From assembly GCF_011064825.1 (NCBI RefSeq), contig NZ_CP048751.1:496001-560000 (forward strand): a stretch of DNA of 64,000 bases, written 5' to 3'. A program made the translations under genes and the position numbers. The first letter of the stretch is position 1. The number at the start of each line of letters is the position of its first letter. Positions 56,136-64,000 of this stretch are shown one piece after another. The stretch is from Brevundimonas mediterranea. GTDB taxonomy: Bacteria; Pseudomonadota; Alphaproteobacteria; Caulobacterales; Caulobacteraceae. The notes under the pieces were generated by a model, which saw only the letters and a program-made list of their open reading frames with translations, made no database searches and was not told the DNA's origin.

Positions 56136-57056
56136 TCAAGCCTTGGCGGCCCCCGCGCGCAAGCCCCGTTCGGCCAGGGCGACCAGGGCGACCCCGCCCA
56201 TGGTGATGGCCGAGCCGGTCAGGATCTGGGGCGTCAGCACGTCGCCCATCAAGCCCCAGCCGATCAGCATCGACACCACGGGCGTCACCAGAAGATAGGG
56301 CGTCACCCGCCCGGCCTCGCGCCGCTGCACCAGCCAGAACAACAGGGTGGTGGCCAGGACCGAGGAGACGATCCCCGCCCACAGCAGCGAAGCCCAGACC
56401 ATGGGCGTGGCGGACTTCACCGCCGCCCACTGCCCGTGCTCGAACACCGCCGAACCGAAGGCCATGACCGGAAAGGCGCCGAGCGCCAGCAGCCCTTGCA
56501 TCTTCAGCGGCGGGATCGAGGTCGTGCGCCGCGCGACCACCGTCGTCACGCCCCAGGCCGCCCCGGCGGCGATGGCGACCAGGATGGCCTTCCAGTCCTG
56601 AAGCGCATGGGCGTCCAGCGTCATCCAGGCCACGCCGACAAAGGCCACCCCCATGCCGACCAGGGCGGCCCTGCTCAGTCGCTCGCCCAGGATCAGGAAG
56701 GCGAACAGGGCGGTGAAGGGGATCCACAGCTGGTTGGCCACCGTCACGGGGCTGACGTCGGTCGCCATCCAGTAGGCGGTGTAGGCCAGACCATACTGGA
56801 TCGGCCCGCCGACGATGACGATCAGCAGCAGGCTCCTCCAGTCCGGGAACGGCGGACGGACGAAGACGATCAGACAGGCCGTTGCGAGACCGAAGCGGAT
56901 CGCCCCGACCAGCAACGGCGGCAGGGTCTCGGTCGCCAGCTTGGCCCCCGCATTGTTCACGCCCCAAACGACAATGATCGCCACGATGGCGGCGATCTCC
57001 AAACCGGTCAGGGCGTGGGGCTTGTGCGACGGCGGGGCGGGGGTGGCGGCGGTCAT
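56136..57056 (-). CDS. EamA/DMT-family transporter
   Basis: 306 residues with ten predicted helices in two EamA repeats (VAIIVVWGVNNAGAKLATET to ALVGMGVAFVGVAWMTLDA; GAAWGVTTVVARRTTSIPPL to VLTPQILTGSAITMGGVALV). Members export metabolites such as amino acids. Substrate not predictable. It lies 30 bp upstream of the DUF1003 gene on the same strand. Confidence 0.85.
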   Translation of the reverse strand: MTAATPAPPSHKPHALTGLEIAAIVAIIVVWGVNNAGAKLATETLPPLLVGAIRFGLATACLIVFVRPPFPDWRSLLLIVIVGGPIQYGLAYTAYWMATDVSPVTVANQLWIPFTALFAFLILGERLSRAALVGMGVAFVGVAWMTLDAHALQDWKAILVAIAAGAAWGVTTVVARRTTSIPPLKMQGLLALGAFPVMAFGSAVFEHGQWAAVKSATPMVWASLLWAGIVSSVLATTLLFWLVQRREAGRVTPYLLVTPVVSMLIGWGLMGDVLTPQILTGSAITMGGVALVALAERGLRAGAAKA

Positions 57057-57120
57057 GATCCGGCTATCGCACGGCGCAGGCCTCGCGTCGGCTCACTTTG
57101 AATGAGCTTAGGTTTCCGGC

Positions 57121-57591
57121 TTAAAATTCAGGCTTGGCGACCATCAGCCAGTAGATGGCCAGGACGCCCGCAAACGCCGGCCAGCCCAGAGCGAACCACC
57201 ATCGGAACAGGCGATGATAGGCGGGCGGCAACGCCGCCCCCTGCCCCGCCGCCTGCTCGGCCAGCTTCATCATCCGGTACTGGATCCAGACGACCGGCAG
57301 CCAGCAGACGCCGACGAAGACATAAAGCCCATAGGCCGCCAGCAGCCACGGGCTGGTCAGGGACCAGCCCTGCAGATGGATCAGGCCCAGGCCGCTGATC
57401 GGCTGGACCACCACGGCGGTGGTGGTGAAGACGAAATCGGCCAGGACGACGATGCGGCCGACCTCGGCCACCGTGCGGGCGTCGCGCGTGGCGTGGGCGC
57501 GCAGCATGAAGAAGGCGATGCCCGCCCCTGTGCCGAACAGGACGGCGCCGGACAGGATGTGGATGATTTTCAATGCGAAATAGAGGCTCAT
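57121..57591 (-). CDS. DUF2269 integral membrane protein
   Basis: 156 residues with four helices: LKIIHILSGAVLFGTGAGIA, DFVFTTTAVVVQPISGLGLI, PWLLAAYGLYVFVGVCWLPV and FALGWPAFAGVLAIYWLMVA. The pattern fits DUF2269. Its ATG overlaps the stop codon of the SDR/DoxX gene (ATGA), making it the third gene of a coupled trio. Family function unknown; helix histidines could bind haem or quinone, but that is a guess. Confidence 0.8.
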   Translation of the reverse strand: MSLYFALKIIHILSGAVLFGTGAGIAFFMLRAHATRDARTVAEVGRIVVLADFVFTTTAVVVQPISGLGLIHLQGWSLTSPWLLAAYGLYVFVGVCWLPVVWIQYRMMKLAEQAAGQGAALPPAYHRLFRWWFALGWPAFAGVLAIYWLMVAKPEF

Positions 57592-58889
57592 CGGCGGGCG
57601 TCCGTTGCGGCCACAAACAGGCACAGCGCCATCATCGGCAGGACCTTCAGCCACGGCCCCAAGGGGTCTATCCAGTAATGGGGCAGGCTGAGCGTGCCCG
57701 CGATCAGATAACCGATGGTGGCCAGACACATGAAGATCGCCACCCGCGCGGTCCAGGGCCGCACGAAAAGGGCCAGGCCCAGCACCACGTCCAGCAGGGC
57801 GCCCCACCAGGCCACCGGCCCGGCCCAGCGGCCGTAGCCGCCCTCGTGCAGAATGGCGACGGCGCCGTTCCAGCCCGGCCCGAAGCTGATCAGGCCCGTG
57901 ATCAGCCAGAACAGGCCCAGGGTCAGGATGGAGATCGGGCGGACGAACCACAGCCGCGCGTGCCAGACGTCCTGGACCGAAGCCGGGGTCTCGGCCAGGA
58001 AACGCGTAAAGCCGCGCGAAGACACGCCCAAACGCTCGGCCCAGCCGCTGTCGTGGCCGGAGACGTCGTAGTCCATCTGTTTGATCGCGGTCGTGCGGAT
58101 CGGCGAGGACCAACCCAGCCGACCCAGCAGGTCGCCGACGGCCAGGGCCGGCGCAGCCAAGGCGCGGGGCGCAGGCAGGACCGGCGCAGGCTTCAAACCG
58201 AGCCAGCCGCGATAAAGACGCACCGTCTCGACCATGGTCACCGCCTCCGGCCCCGGCATGTCCAGCGACTGACGCGACGGGGCGCCCGCTTTCAAGGCCG
58301 CGACGACGGCGGCGCACAGATCGCCCAGCGGGATCGGGCGGAAGGTCTGATCGCCCCCCACTACGGGGCTGAACAGAGGAAAGGCCGCCAGTGCGCGGAT
58401 CAAACCCGTGCCGCCGAAGGCCGCCCGGTCCACCACCAGCGACGGCCGCAGGATCAGCCAGTCCAGGGCGCCGGCGGCGACCAGTCGTTCGGTCTGCGCC
58501 TTGGTGCGGGCGTAGTCGGTGCCGGCTTCTTCGTCCGCGCCGACGGCGGAGATATGCACCAGACGCCGGACGCCCGCAGCCTCGCACGCCGCGATCAGGG
58601 CGCGCGGGCCGTCGACATGGGCCGCGCGGGTGCTGTCGCCGCCGCCGTCCTGCAAGACGCCGACGCAGTTCACCACAGCCGACACCCCGTCCATAAGGGG
58701 CGCCCAGGCCTGGGCTGTCGTCAGTTTCGAAAAGTCGGCGACGATCCAATCGAAGCTCGGGGCGCGACGGGACGGTTCGGCGATACGCCGCGCCCCGGCC
58801 CGCACGCGCCAGCCCTCTGCGGACAGGGCCGCCGCTACGTGCGAGCCGATGAAGCCGTTGGCGCCCAGCACCAGCACGCGACCGCTCAT
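57588..58889 (-). CDS. NAD(P)-binding epimerase-like domain fused to a DoxX-like membrane domain
   Basis: 433 residues. The N-terminal 250 residues are an atypical short-chain dehydrogenase (VLVLGANGFIGSHVAAALSA, VVNCVGVLQDGG, DYARTKAQTERLV, ILRPSLVVD). The C-terminal 130 residues contain four helices of DoxX type (ILTLGLFWLITGLISFGPGW, WWGALLDVVLGLALFVRPWT, FMCLATIGYLIAGTLSLPHY). It overlaps both neighbours by four bases. Probably a membrane-linked redox or quinone-related protein. Confidence 0.85.
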   Translation of the reverse strand: MSGRVLVLGANGFIGSHVAAALSAEGWRVRAGARRIAEPSRRAPSFDWIVADFSKLTTAQAWAPLMDGVSAVVNCVGVLQDGGGDSTRAAHVDGPRALIAACEAAGVRRLVHISAVGADEEAGTDYARTKAQTERLVAAGALDWLILRPSLVVDRAAFGGTGLIRALAAFPLFSPVVGGDQTFRPIPLGDLCAAVVAALKAGAPSRQSLDMPGPEAVTMVETVRLYRGWLGLKPAPVLPAPRALAAPALAVGDLLGRLGWSSPIRTTAIKQMDYDVSGHDSGWAERLGVSSRGFTRFLAETPASVQDVWHARLWFVRPISILTLGLFWLITGLISFGPGWNGAVAILHEGGYGRWAGPVAWWGALLDVVLGLALFVRPWTARVAIFMCLATIGYLIAGTLSLPHYWIDPLGPWLKVLPMMALCLFVAATDARR

Positions 58890-59341
58890 CCCAGCACTCT
58901 ATCCTTCAGATCGACGCCCGCCGGAGGAAGGGCGCACCAGGTCGAACCGGGAAACCGGCGACGGCGACGCGCCACGAAGTCATACAGGCGGTCGCGAATG
59001 AACCGTGGCGCGATCCGACCTATGATCGCCCACCGATAGGGTGCAGGCAGCTGGGCGGCGATGGCCAGGACGGCGTCGGAGCGTTCGCGCGCCACGCCGT
59101 CCTGGATCAGCAGCATGGTCGCCGGATCCTGGGGATCAACGCCGTAATGCATCAAAAGCGCCTGCCCCAGGGGCGACTGCGTCGGGGCCAGCCGGAACAG
59201 CCCGGCCCGGTCGGCCTTCAGGATTTTGCGCGCCGAGCCGGAGCACAGGGCGCAGTCGCCGTCGAACAGGACCAGGGGTCGGTCGTCCGGGAAGGCCGGG
59301 ACGGCGGGATCCTCACGATAGCTGTAAGGCCCCCGCCCCAT
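58886..59341 (-). CDS. DCC-family thiol-disulfide oxidoreductase (DUF393)
   Basis: 151 residues. The family signature is VLFDGDCALCSGSARKILKA, a DxDCxxC redox motif near the N-terminus. PYRWAIIGRIAPRFIRDRLY completes the fold. First gene of the overlapping trio DCC - SDR/DoxX - DUF2269. It starts 18 bp after ssb with no clear ribosome site, so an internal start is possible. Confidence 0.85.
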   Translation of the reverse strand: MGRGPYSYREDPAVPAFPDDRPLVLFDGDCALCSGSARKILKADRAGLFRLAPTQSPLGQALLMHYGVDPQDPATMLLIQDGVARERSDAVLAIAAQLPAPYRWAIIGRIAPRFIRDRLYDFVARRRRRFPGSTWCALPPAGVDLKDRVLG

Positions 59342-59359
59342 GGTTGGTTCGGATCGACC

Positions 59360-59863
59360 TTAGAACGGAATGTCGTCGTTCAGGTCGTAGCTTTCCTTCG
59401 GGCCGCTCGGCTTGTTGGCGCCGCCGGTGGAGAAGCCCGAGGAGTAGTCGTCGTCACCGCGACCACCACCGCCGCCGCCGCCGTAACCGCCGCCTTGCGA
59501 GCCGCCTTCCGAACGGCCGCCCAGCATGGTCAGCTCACCCTTGAAGCGGCTGACCACGATCTCGGTCGAATATTTCTCGACGCCCTGCTGATCGGTCCAT
59601 TTGCGAGTCTGGAGCGCGCCCTCGATATAGACGGTCGAGCCCTTCTTCACATAGTTCTCGACCACCTTGACGATGTTGTCGTTGAAGATGACGACCCGGT
59701 GCCACTCGGTCTTTTCCTTGCGCTCGCCCGAGGACTTGTCGCGCCAGGTTTCCGAGGTGGCGATCGACAGGTTGGCGATGCGGTCGCCGTTCGGCATCGA
59801 CCGGATTTCGGGATCGCGGCCCAGATTGCCGACCAGAATGACCTTGTTGACGCTGCCCGCCAT
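59360..59863 (-). CDS. ssb: Single-stranded DNA-binding protein Ssb
   Basis: Binds ssDNA in replication and repair as a tetramer. 167 residues from the ATG at 59863 (GAGAAGGAA upstream). OB fold: [49 protein letters not shown] and [20 protein letters not shown]. The glycine-rich linker and the protein-interaction tip DLNDDIPF follow. A LexA-type SOS box lies 134 bp upstream. A frame to 59905 exists but lacks a better ribosome site. Confidence 0.95.
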   Translation of the reverse strand: MAGSVNKVILVGNLGRDPEIRSMPNGDRIANLSIATSETWRDKSSGERKEKTEWHRVVIFNDNIVKVVENYVKKGSTVYIEGALQTRKWTDQQGVEKYSTEIVVSRFKGELTMLGGRSEGGSQGGGYGGGGGGGRGDDDYSSGFSTGGANKPSGPKESYDLNDDIPF

Positions 59864-59996
59864 GGAAACTTCCTTCTCGTAGGGAGCGGCGAGTCCCTCG
59901 CCCACTCCGTAATTCAGCCGGATGTCTTAGAGCCGCCGCCGATCACCGCCAGCCGCATTCGACATCAGACCCGCCAAACCGGTGGATTAACGAAAT

Positions 59997-60011
59997 GTTC
60001 CACCTTTGTTC
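59997..60011. promoter_or_regulatory. LexA (SOS) box upstream of ssb
   Basis: GTTC-CACCTTT-GTTC, a perfect match to the alphaproteobacterial LexA consensus GTTC-N7-GTTC. It lies between the upstream lipoprotein gene and ssb, 134 bp before the ssb start. ssb is a known SOS gene in several bacteria. Confidence 0.75.
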
Positions 60012-60046
60012 ACGTCACGCAAGTCTCTTCTACGACAGCCCGGGCC

Positions 60047-60472
60047 CTACTTGGTCTCGGGCTGCGGCGCGGCGATCGCGATCGGGCGCCCCGTCTCGTC
60101 GCGCTGGATGGCGCCGGGAATGGCCAGACGGCCGTCGCCGGTGCGGGCCATGGCGAAGAAACGGCTGCCCGTCAGGGTCTTGCCGAACTTCACGCCCTCG
60201 CGGTCCACGAAGATGAAGCGGCCCTGATAGGCCCCCGCGACCTCCTGATTCGAGCCGCCCATGCGCAGGAAGCGCAGACGCATTTCTTCCAGCTGGCCGG
60301 CGCACAGTTCGATCTGGGCGACGTTCTCGCCCATCTTCTGCAGGCGCGGCGGCTGACCGTCCGGGGTGGCGACGAAATAGCAGACGCCGGGCTCGAACTC
60401 GAACTTCGGCTGGTTGCTGCACGCCGCCAGGACGGCGGCGGCGGCGATGACGGAAAGGGCGAGCACGCGCAT
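60047..60472 (-). CDS. Lipoprotein of unknown function
   Basis: 141 residues from the ATG at 60472. Signal and lipobox LALSVIAAAAVLAACSNQ. The mature part reads FEPGVCYFVATPDGQ, LELCAGQLEEMRLRFLRMGG and GAYQGRFIFVDREGVKFGKT. Two cysteines remain after processing. The start overlaps the stop codon of the preceding gene (TGATG), so the two are coupled. No family recognised. Confidence 0.7.
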   Translation of the reverse strand: MRVLALSVIAAAAVLAACSNQPKFEFEPGVCYFVATPDGQPPRLQKMGENVAQIELCAGQLEEMRLRFLRMGGSNQEVAGAYQGRFIFVDREGVKFGKTLTGSRFFAMARTGDGRLAIPGAIQRDETGRPIAIAAPQPETK

Positions 60473-61152
60473 CAGTTCAGACCCGGGAATTGGCAGTTGC
60501 GGTCCTGCTCCGCCAGAGTGCGGAAACGGCTGTTGTCGCCCGACTGTTCCACCCGGCGCGGGACGAGGCGAAGGGTCGTGTCGCCCCAGCGGCCGTACTG
60601 GGCGTCGCCCGGACGCACGCAGGTGCCGGCGTACAGGGCCTGGACGCAGGCGTTCAGGCTCATGCCGCTGGACAGGACGCGCCAGTCCGAACCGGAGTGA
60701 CGCAGGCACTGGGCGCCGGCGGACGGCGCGGGCGCCGGATTGCTCGGCGCGGCGGCGCCCGGAGCCGGGCTCGGCAGGGGATCGGCCTGGGCCATCTCGA
60801 CCGGCGGCAGTTCCGGCGGCGGGGCGAAGGCGGCGGTGGGGGCGGCCGCCAGGGCGCCCGTCTCGTCGATGCCGACATCCAGGGCGTCGGTCGCCAGGCC
60901 GTTGCGTTGGGCGCAGACGGCCAGTGTCGCCATGCCCACGAACTGGCCGTCCACGAAGCAGCGCAACTCGCGTGTCGGCTCCAGCGTCGGGGCGTCGGCC
61001 AGGTCGACGGTCAGACCGCCCCTCGCGGCCGGCGGGGCTTCCGGCGTCTTGTCGCCGCCGCCGGTGAAGATGAGCGCCAGCACCACGGCGGCGATGATCA
61101 CCAGACCGGCGCCGATGGCGATGATGACGCGATTGTCGTTCGGAAGGGCCAT
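60472..61152 (-). CDS. Hypothetical membrane-anchored protein
   Basis: 226 residues from the ATG at 61152. One N-terminal membrane helix (VIIAIGAGLVIIAAVVLALI) is followed by a proline/alanine-rich segment. A cysteine-containing C-terminal domain follows (AQCLRHSGSDWRVLSSGMSL, QALYAGTCVRPGDAQYGRWG, TLRLVPRRVEQSGDNSRF). It probably faces the periplasm. Coupled to the downstream lipoprotein gene. Function unknown. Confidence 0.7.
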   Translation of the reverse strand: MALPNDNRVIIAIGAGLVIIAAVVLALIFTGGGDKTPEAPPAARGGLTVDLADAPTLEPTRELRCFVDGQFVGMATLAVCAQRNGLATDALDVGIDETGALAAAPTAAFAPPPELPPVEMAQADPLPSPAPGAAAPSNPAPAPSAGAQCLRHSGSDWRVLSSGMSLNACVQALYAGTCVRPGDAQYGRWGDTTLRLVPRRVEQSGDNSRFRTLAEQDRNCQFPGLN

Positions 61153-61231
61153 GAGGGGCTTTCGCAACTGAAGCGCCCAATAACCCGGAACGCACGCCGG
61201 GCGTCAACCGCCTAGGCGCGCATGACGCCGA

Positions 61232-63937
61232 TCAGACCGACAGGCGGCTCAGCGCGGCCTGGAAGTTGGCGAGTTGGGTCTGGTAGTAGGCGGTCGATGA
61301 ACCTTTTCCGGTCTGGGTGTTGGTGATCGTCCCGGTCGAGGGCGCCAGCGACTTGTAGGCGGACCGGACGGCCGTCATCGCCTGGGCGATGCCCTCGTTC
61401 GCCGCCTTGATCGAGGCCGGATCGTTCAGGTTCAACAGGGTCGACAGATTCAGACCGAAGGTCTTTGGCGCATCCTTGTCCGGCTTGACGGGGCTGACGA
61501 AGCCGGGGGTCAGACCCAGGGCCGCCAGGGCGTCCTTGCCGACGGCGCCCGACGAAATGATGGCGCCTTCCCGGTTCGCCGCCGTGGATATCTGCAGCCG
61601 CTGGGTGACGGGTACGGCCTTCAGGTCCGTCACCACCTTGGCGTCCAGCTGGCGGCCCGAGGCGTTCACGATCTTCTTGGCCAGGGTCTCCAGCGTGTCC
61701 TTGGCCTCGATCGTCACGGTGACGGCCCGCCCGCCGCCTGCCGGCGAAATGCTGAACTGATCCCCGACCCGAGCGGCGGTGCCGACGGTCAGCAGCTTGG
61801 AGTCCGCCTGCATGATCTCGCCCTGCGGCAGCCCCAGCCGGTCCAGCACGCTGGAACCGCCTGCGGCGAAGCTCAGACTGGTCGGCTTGGCCTGGTCGTC
61901 AGCGGCGCGCCAGGTCTTGTTCTGCTCCACCGCGCCTGTCGCCAGGTCGATACGCGCCAGATAGCCCTGGGTCGGACTGTCCTTGGTCGCGCCCTCGGCC
62001 CGGTTCGTGCCGGTGATCCAGACCTTGCCGTTCTTGATTTCGACATCGGCGGCGGTGTCGTCGCCCGCCCCGCCGAAATAGGTCAGCCGGTCGCTGCCCG
62101 AAGCCTGAAGATCGGCCGACAGGGTGGCGACGAACACGTCCTTGCCGCCGGCGTGGGCGTTGGTCACCGTGCCGATGTCCAGCGCGGCGTTATTGGTATG
62201 GCCGGTCACGACGACCTTGCCGTTTTCCACCGATACGCCCGCGATTTCACCACTGGCGTAGCCCAGGTCGCGGGTCGAGGCCAAGGTCGGCACACCCCCT
62301 GCATCGAGGGTGAAGCGCCGCACGATGGCCTTCCCGTTCTCGACCCCGGCCGTATAGAGGTCTGAACCGGACACGGTCATCGCCTGGACGGAATCGTCGC
62401 CGGCGCTGCCGAACTGCAAGGTGGAGGCGTTCACCCCGGTGATCGGCCCGGTCACGGTCAGGGGCTTTTCCTGGAAGGTCTGCAGATAGGAATCCCATCC
62501 GCCCAGGGCCACAGTCCCCGACATGGCCGATTTGGACCGTCCCGCCACATACACCACGCCGTCCGCGCCGAAACTGACCTCCGTCGCCTCGTCGGCGGCC
62601 TTGGCGCCTCGGCGCTGGGTCCACAGTTCCTTGCCGGAGTCATCGAAAAGCGTGACGAAACTATCGGCGGTCGTGGGGCTGTCGCCGCTCTTGCCCGGCA
62701 CCAGCGCCCCTGTGACCGAACCGGCCAGGGCCACGCGTCCATCGTCGTCGATGGCGATGGAGAAGCCGTTCGCGCTGGACGCCGCCCCCAACAGCTTGGT
62801 CTGCATCAGATTGCCGGCGGAATCATACTTCATCAGGGCGACGTCGCGCGTGCCCTTGATCGGCTGGGCTGCGTCGCCGGCCTTCAGATCGGCCACGACC
62901 CAGACCGAACCGTCCGGAGCCACGGCGCTGGCTCGCACCGCCTCGACGCCCTCGGGCATCTCGGTATGCCCGACCCGGCCCTCGACCCAGAACGGATCGT
63001 TTACGCCCTGCTGCGCGGCGGGCGCAGCGCCGCCGTCGGCCTGGAACTTCAATATCTGTCCCGCGCCGGCCTTGCCGACGCCTTGGGTCACATAGACGGC
63101 GTCGGACGTATCGACTGCCGCGAAACTGACCTTCTCGCCCGCGCCGCTCGTGACCTTCAGAGCCCATTGGTCCGGCCCGGCCGGCAGGGTGATGGTCTTG
63201 TCGCCGGACTTGATCGTCTTGGGCTCCGCGGGGATGTATTGCGTCCCGACCCGCGTCGCGACGCCGGCCGCCTCCAGCTTGCCGTTCATATAGTTGACGA
63301 CATTGACCATCGACCGTTCGGTGGAGCCCATCTCGGACAGGTCCATGGCGACGGTCTGGCTTCCGGTCTCGGTCTTGGCCGTCATCGAGAACTTGACGTC
63401 GCCTTCGAACGCGGCGACCGGGCTTGTGGCGACGCCCTGGTGAAGCGGTGCGGTCGTGAAGGTCGTCGGCGCCCGCTCCAGCGCATAGCTGGTCTTGACC
63501 TTGGTCTGCGACACGCCCTGCACCAGGCGGACGTCCTCGAATTCGGCGGTCTTGAGATAGGCCGACATCTCGGCCAATCCCTCGCTGAAGCGTTTCGACA
63601 CCTGTGCGGCTTCCGCAGCCGTCAATCCCTTGACGCTCGCCCGATCCGCCAGGGCGCTGAGGCTGTTCAGTCCCTGATAAAGGGCGAACATCTTGCGATA
63701 GTCGCTGGACGCGCCCGACAGGTCCAGTTCGACCGAACCTTCGTTTATGATGTTTCGTCCCGCCAGGGCCGCCCGCACCAGCTCGCTGGCCTTGGGCGCA
63801 GTCGCCGACGCGGTCGAAGCCCAGGGCGCCGTGGGCTGGGTCTTCTTTGGCTTGGCTGCAGGCGTGTTTGAGCCGATCAGCGACCCGGTGTCCGTCGTGA
63901 TCCCGTAGAGACCCAGCAGATAGCTGTTGTTGATCAT
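61232..63937 (-). CDS. flaEY: FlaEY-like flagellar regulatory protein
   Basis: 901 residues, similar in size and layout to Caulobacter FlaEY, a regulator affecting flagellin and filament assembly. N-terminal 150 residues are helical and hook-protein-like (MINNSYLLGLYGITTDTGSL). The middle 400 residues contain beta-propeller-like repeats (DVALMKYDSAGNLMQTKLLG, FVTLFDDSGKELWTQRRGAK, DRLTYFGGAGDDTAADVEI). The C-terminal part resembles flagellin/hook-associated IN-type segments (VTVTIEAKDTLETLAKKIVN, AAYYQTQLANFQAALSRLSV-like end). Assignment is by recollection of the family. The flagellar genes at the other end of the window support it. Confidence 0.7.
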   Translation of the reverse strand: MINNSYLLGLYGITTDTGSLIGSNTPAAKPKKTQPTAPWASTASATAPKASELVRAALAGRNIINEGSVELDLSGASSDYRKMFALYQGLNSLSALADRASVKGLTAAEAAQVSKRFSEGLAEMSAYLKTAEFEDVRLVQGVSQTKVKTSYALERAPTTFTTAPLHQGVATSPVAAFEGDVKFSMTAKTETGSQTVAMDLSEMGSTERSMVNVVNYMNGKLEAAGVATRVGTQYIPAEPKTIKSGDKTITLPAGPDQWALKVTSGAGEKVSFAAVDTSDAVYVTQGVGKAGAGQILKFQADGGAAPAAQQGVNDPFWVEGRVGHTEMPEGVEAVRASAVAPDGSVWVVADLKAGDAAQPIKGTRDVALMKYDSAGNLMQTKLLGAASSANGFSIAIDDDGRVALAGSVTGALVPGKSGDSPTTADSFVTLFDDSGKELWTQRRGAKAADEATEVSFGADGVVYVAGRSKSAMSGTVALGGWDSYLQTFQEKPLTVTGPITGVNASTLQFGSAGDDSVQAMTVSGSDLYTAGVENGKAIVRRFTLDAGGVPTLASTRDLGYASGEIAGVSVENGKVVVTGHTNNAALDIGTVTNAHAGGKDVFVATLSADLQASGSDRLTYFGGAGDDTAADVEIKNGKVWITGTNRAEGATKDSPTQGYLARIDLATGAVEQNKTWRAADDQAKPTSLSFAAGGSSVLDRLGLPQGEIMQADSKLLTVGTAARVGDQFSISPAGGGRAVTVTIEAKDTLETLAKKIVNASGRQLDAKVVTDLKAVPVTQRLQISTAANREGAIISSGAVGKDALAALGLTPGFVSPVKPDKDAPKTFGLNLSTLLNLNDPASIKAANEGIAQAMTAVRSAYKSLAPSTGTITNTQTGKGSSTAYYQTQLANFQAALSRLSV

Positions 63938-64000
63938 CTCACATGGCTCCGGCGATTACAGTGCGGCCGAGCCCGATAACGAAGTCTTAAGCCGCGACGT

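Noticed and set aside
57121..58749. A 542-codon frame joining DUF2269 to an upstream extension
   Set aside because: The upstream part is arginine/glycine-rich and overlaps the SDR/DoxX gene in another frame; the real DUF2269 start is the ATG at 57591.

Overview
The window is a high-GC alphaproteobacterial chromosome segment, most likely from the Caulobacterales and probably Brevundimonas or a close relative. The evidence is a SciP gene next to the flagellar hook gene, a FlaEY-type flagellar regulator, a class I lysyl-tRNA synthetase, a LexA site of the alphaproteobacterial direct-repeat type, TTG/GTG starts and many translationally coupled gene pairs. There is no prophage, insertion sequence, rRNA operon or CRISPR array. 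One tRNA is present, tRNA-Lys(UUU). The gene content is mostly core and housekeeping.

Layout. 1-2955: end of a flagellar hook cluster (flgD partial, flgE) and the cell-cycle regulator sciP behind a CtrA-like box. 2994-4205: mnmA. 4209-8688: a TonB-like gene divergent from a TonB-dependent receptor and a di-haem peroxidase, with a Fur-like palindrome between them. 8691-10415: a VOC protein and a WYL regulator that share an operator motif, then a decayed gene end and a small hairpin region. 10416-14762: rtcB, a DUF2314-like gene with an HxlR regulator, a thioesterase, a lipoprotein and a hydrolase. 14873-17126: a DUF898 membrane protein coupled to an M48 protease. 17121-18852: queD-queE-queC. 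19075-24449: a hybrid histidine kinase, a ligase-associated exonuclease without its usual partners, two overlapping PaaI thioesterases, two uncharacterised genes and an S24/LexA-like regulator. 24581-27530: an SH3 protein, lysS and a DUF4126 protein. 27614-31421: queA, a 757-bp gap with a repeat and a structured GC-rich stretch, then a nucleotidyltransferase coupled to tgt. 31458-34562: a lipoprotein, a ROK kinase, tRNA-Lys, a CoA-transferase family III protein and a lipoprotein. 34648-40673: tamA-tamB. 40741-46939: arginine succinyltransferase genes (M20 hydrolase, astA, astD, astB) facing phhA. 46996-55570: hspQ, ppx/gppA, two tandem cyclophilins, coaD, an aminotransferase, gyrA and sodC. 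55575-61152: membrane and redox genes and ssb with a LexA box. 61232-63937: flaEY.

How genes work together. Five queuosine genes (queD, queE, queC, queA, tgt) lie in two clusters; queF and an epoxyqueuosine reductase are not here. The Tgt has lost all three zinc-ligand cysteines. mnmA, lysS and tRNA-Lys(UUU) add to the translation content. The AST genes should convert arginine to glutamate and succinate, but astC and a standard astE are absent; an M20 hydrolase leads the operon instead. TamA and TamB form an outer-membrane assembly module.

The most notable non-coding features are palindromic intergenic repeats of several families, two of which are homologous with base changes that keep the stems paired. 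Others are a 27-bp palindrome against the lysS start codon, paired operators around the WYL gene, an HxlR operator, a LexA box before ssb, and an unexplained structured stretch before the nucleotidyltransferase-tgt pair. I found no clear new defence or mobile system.
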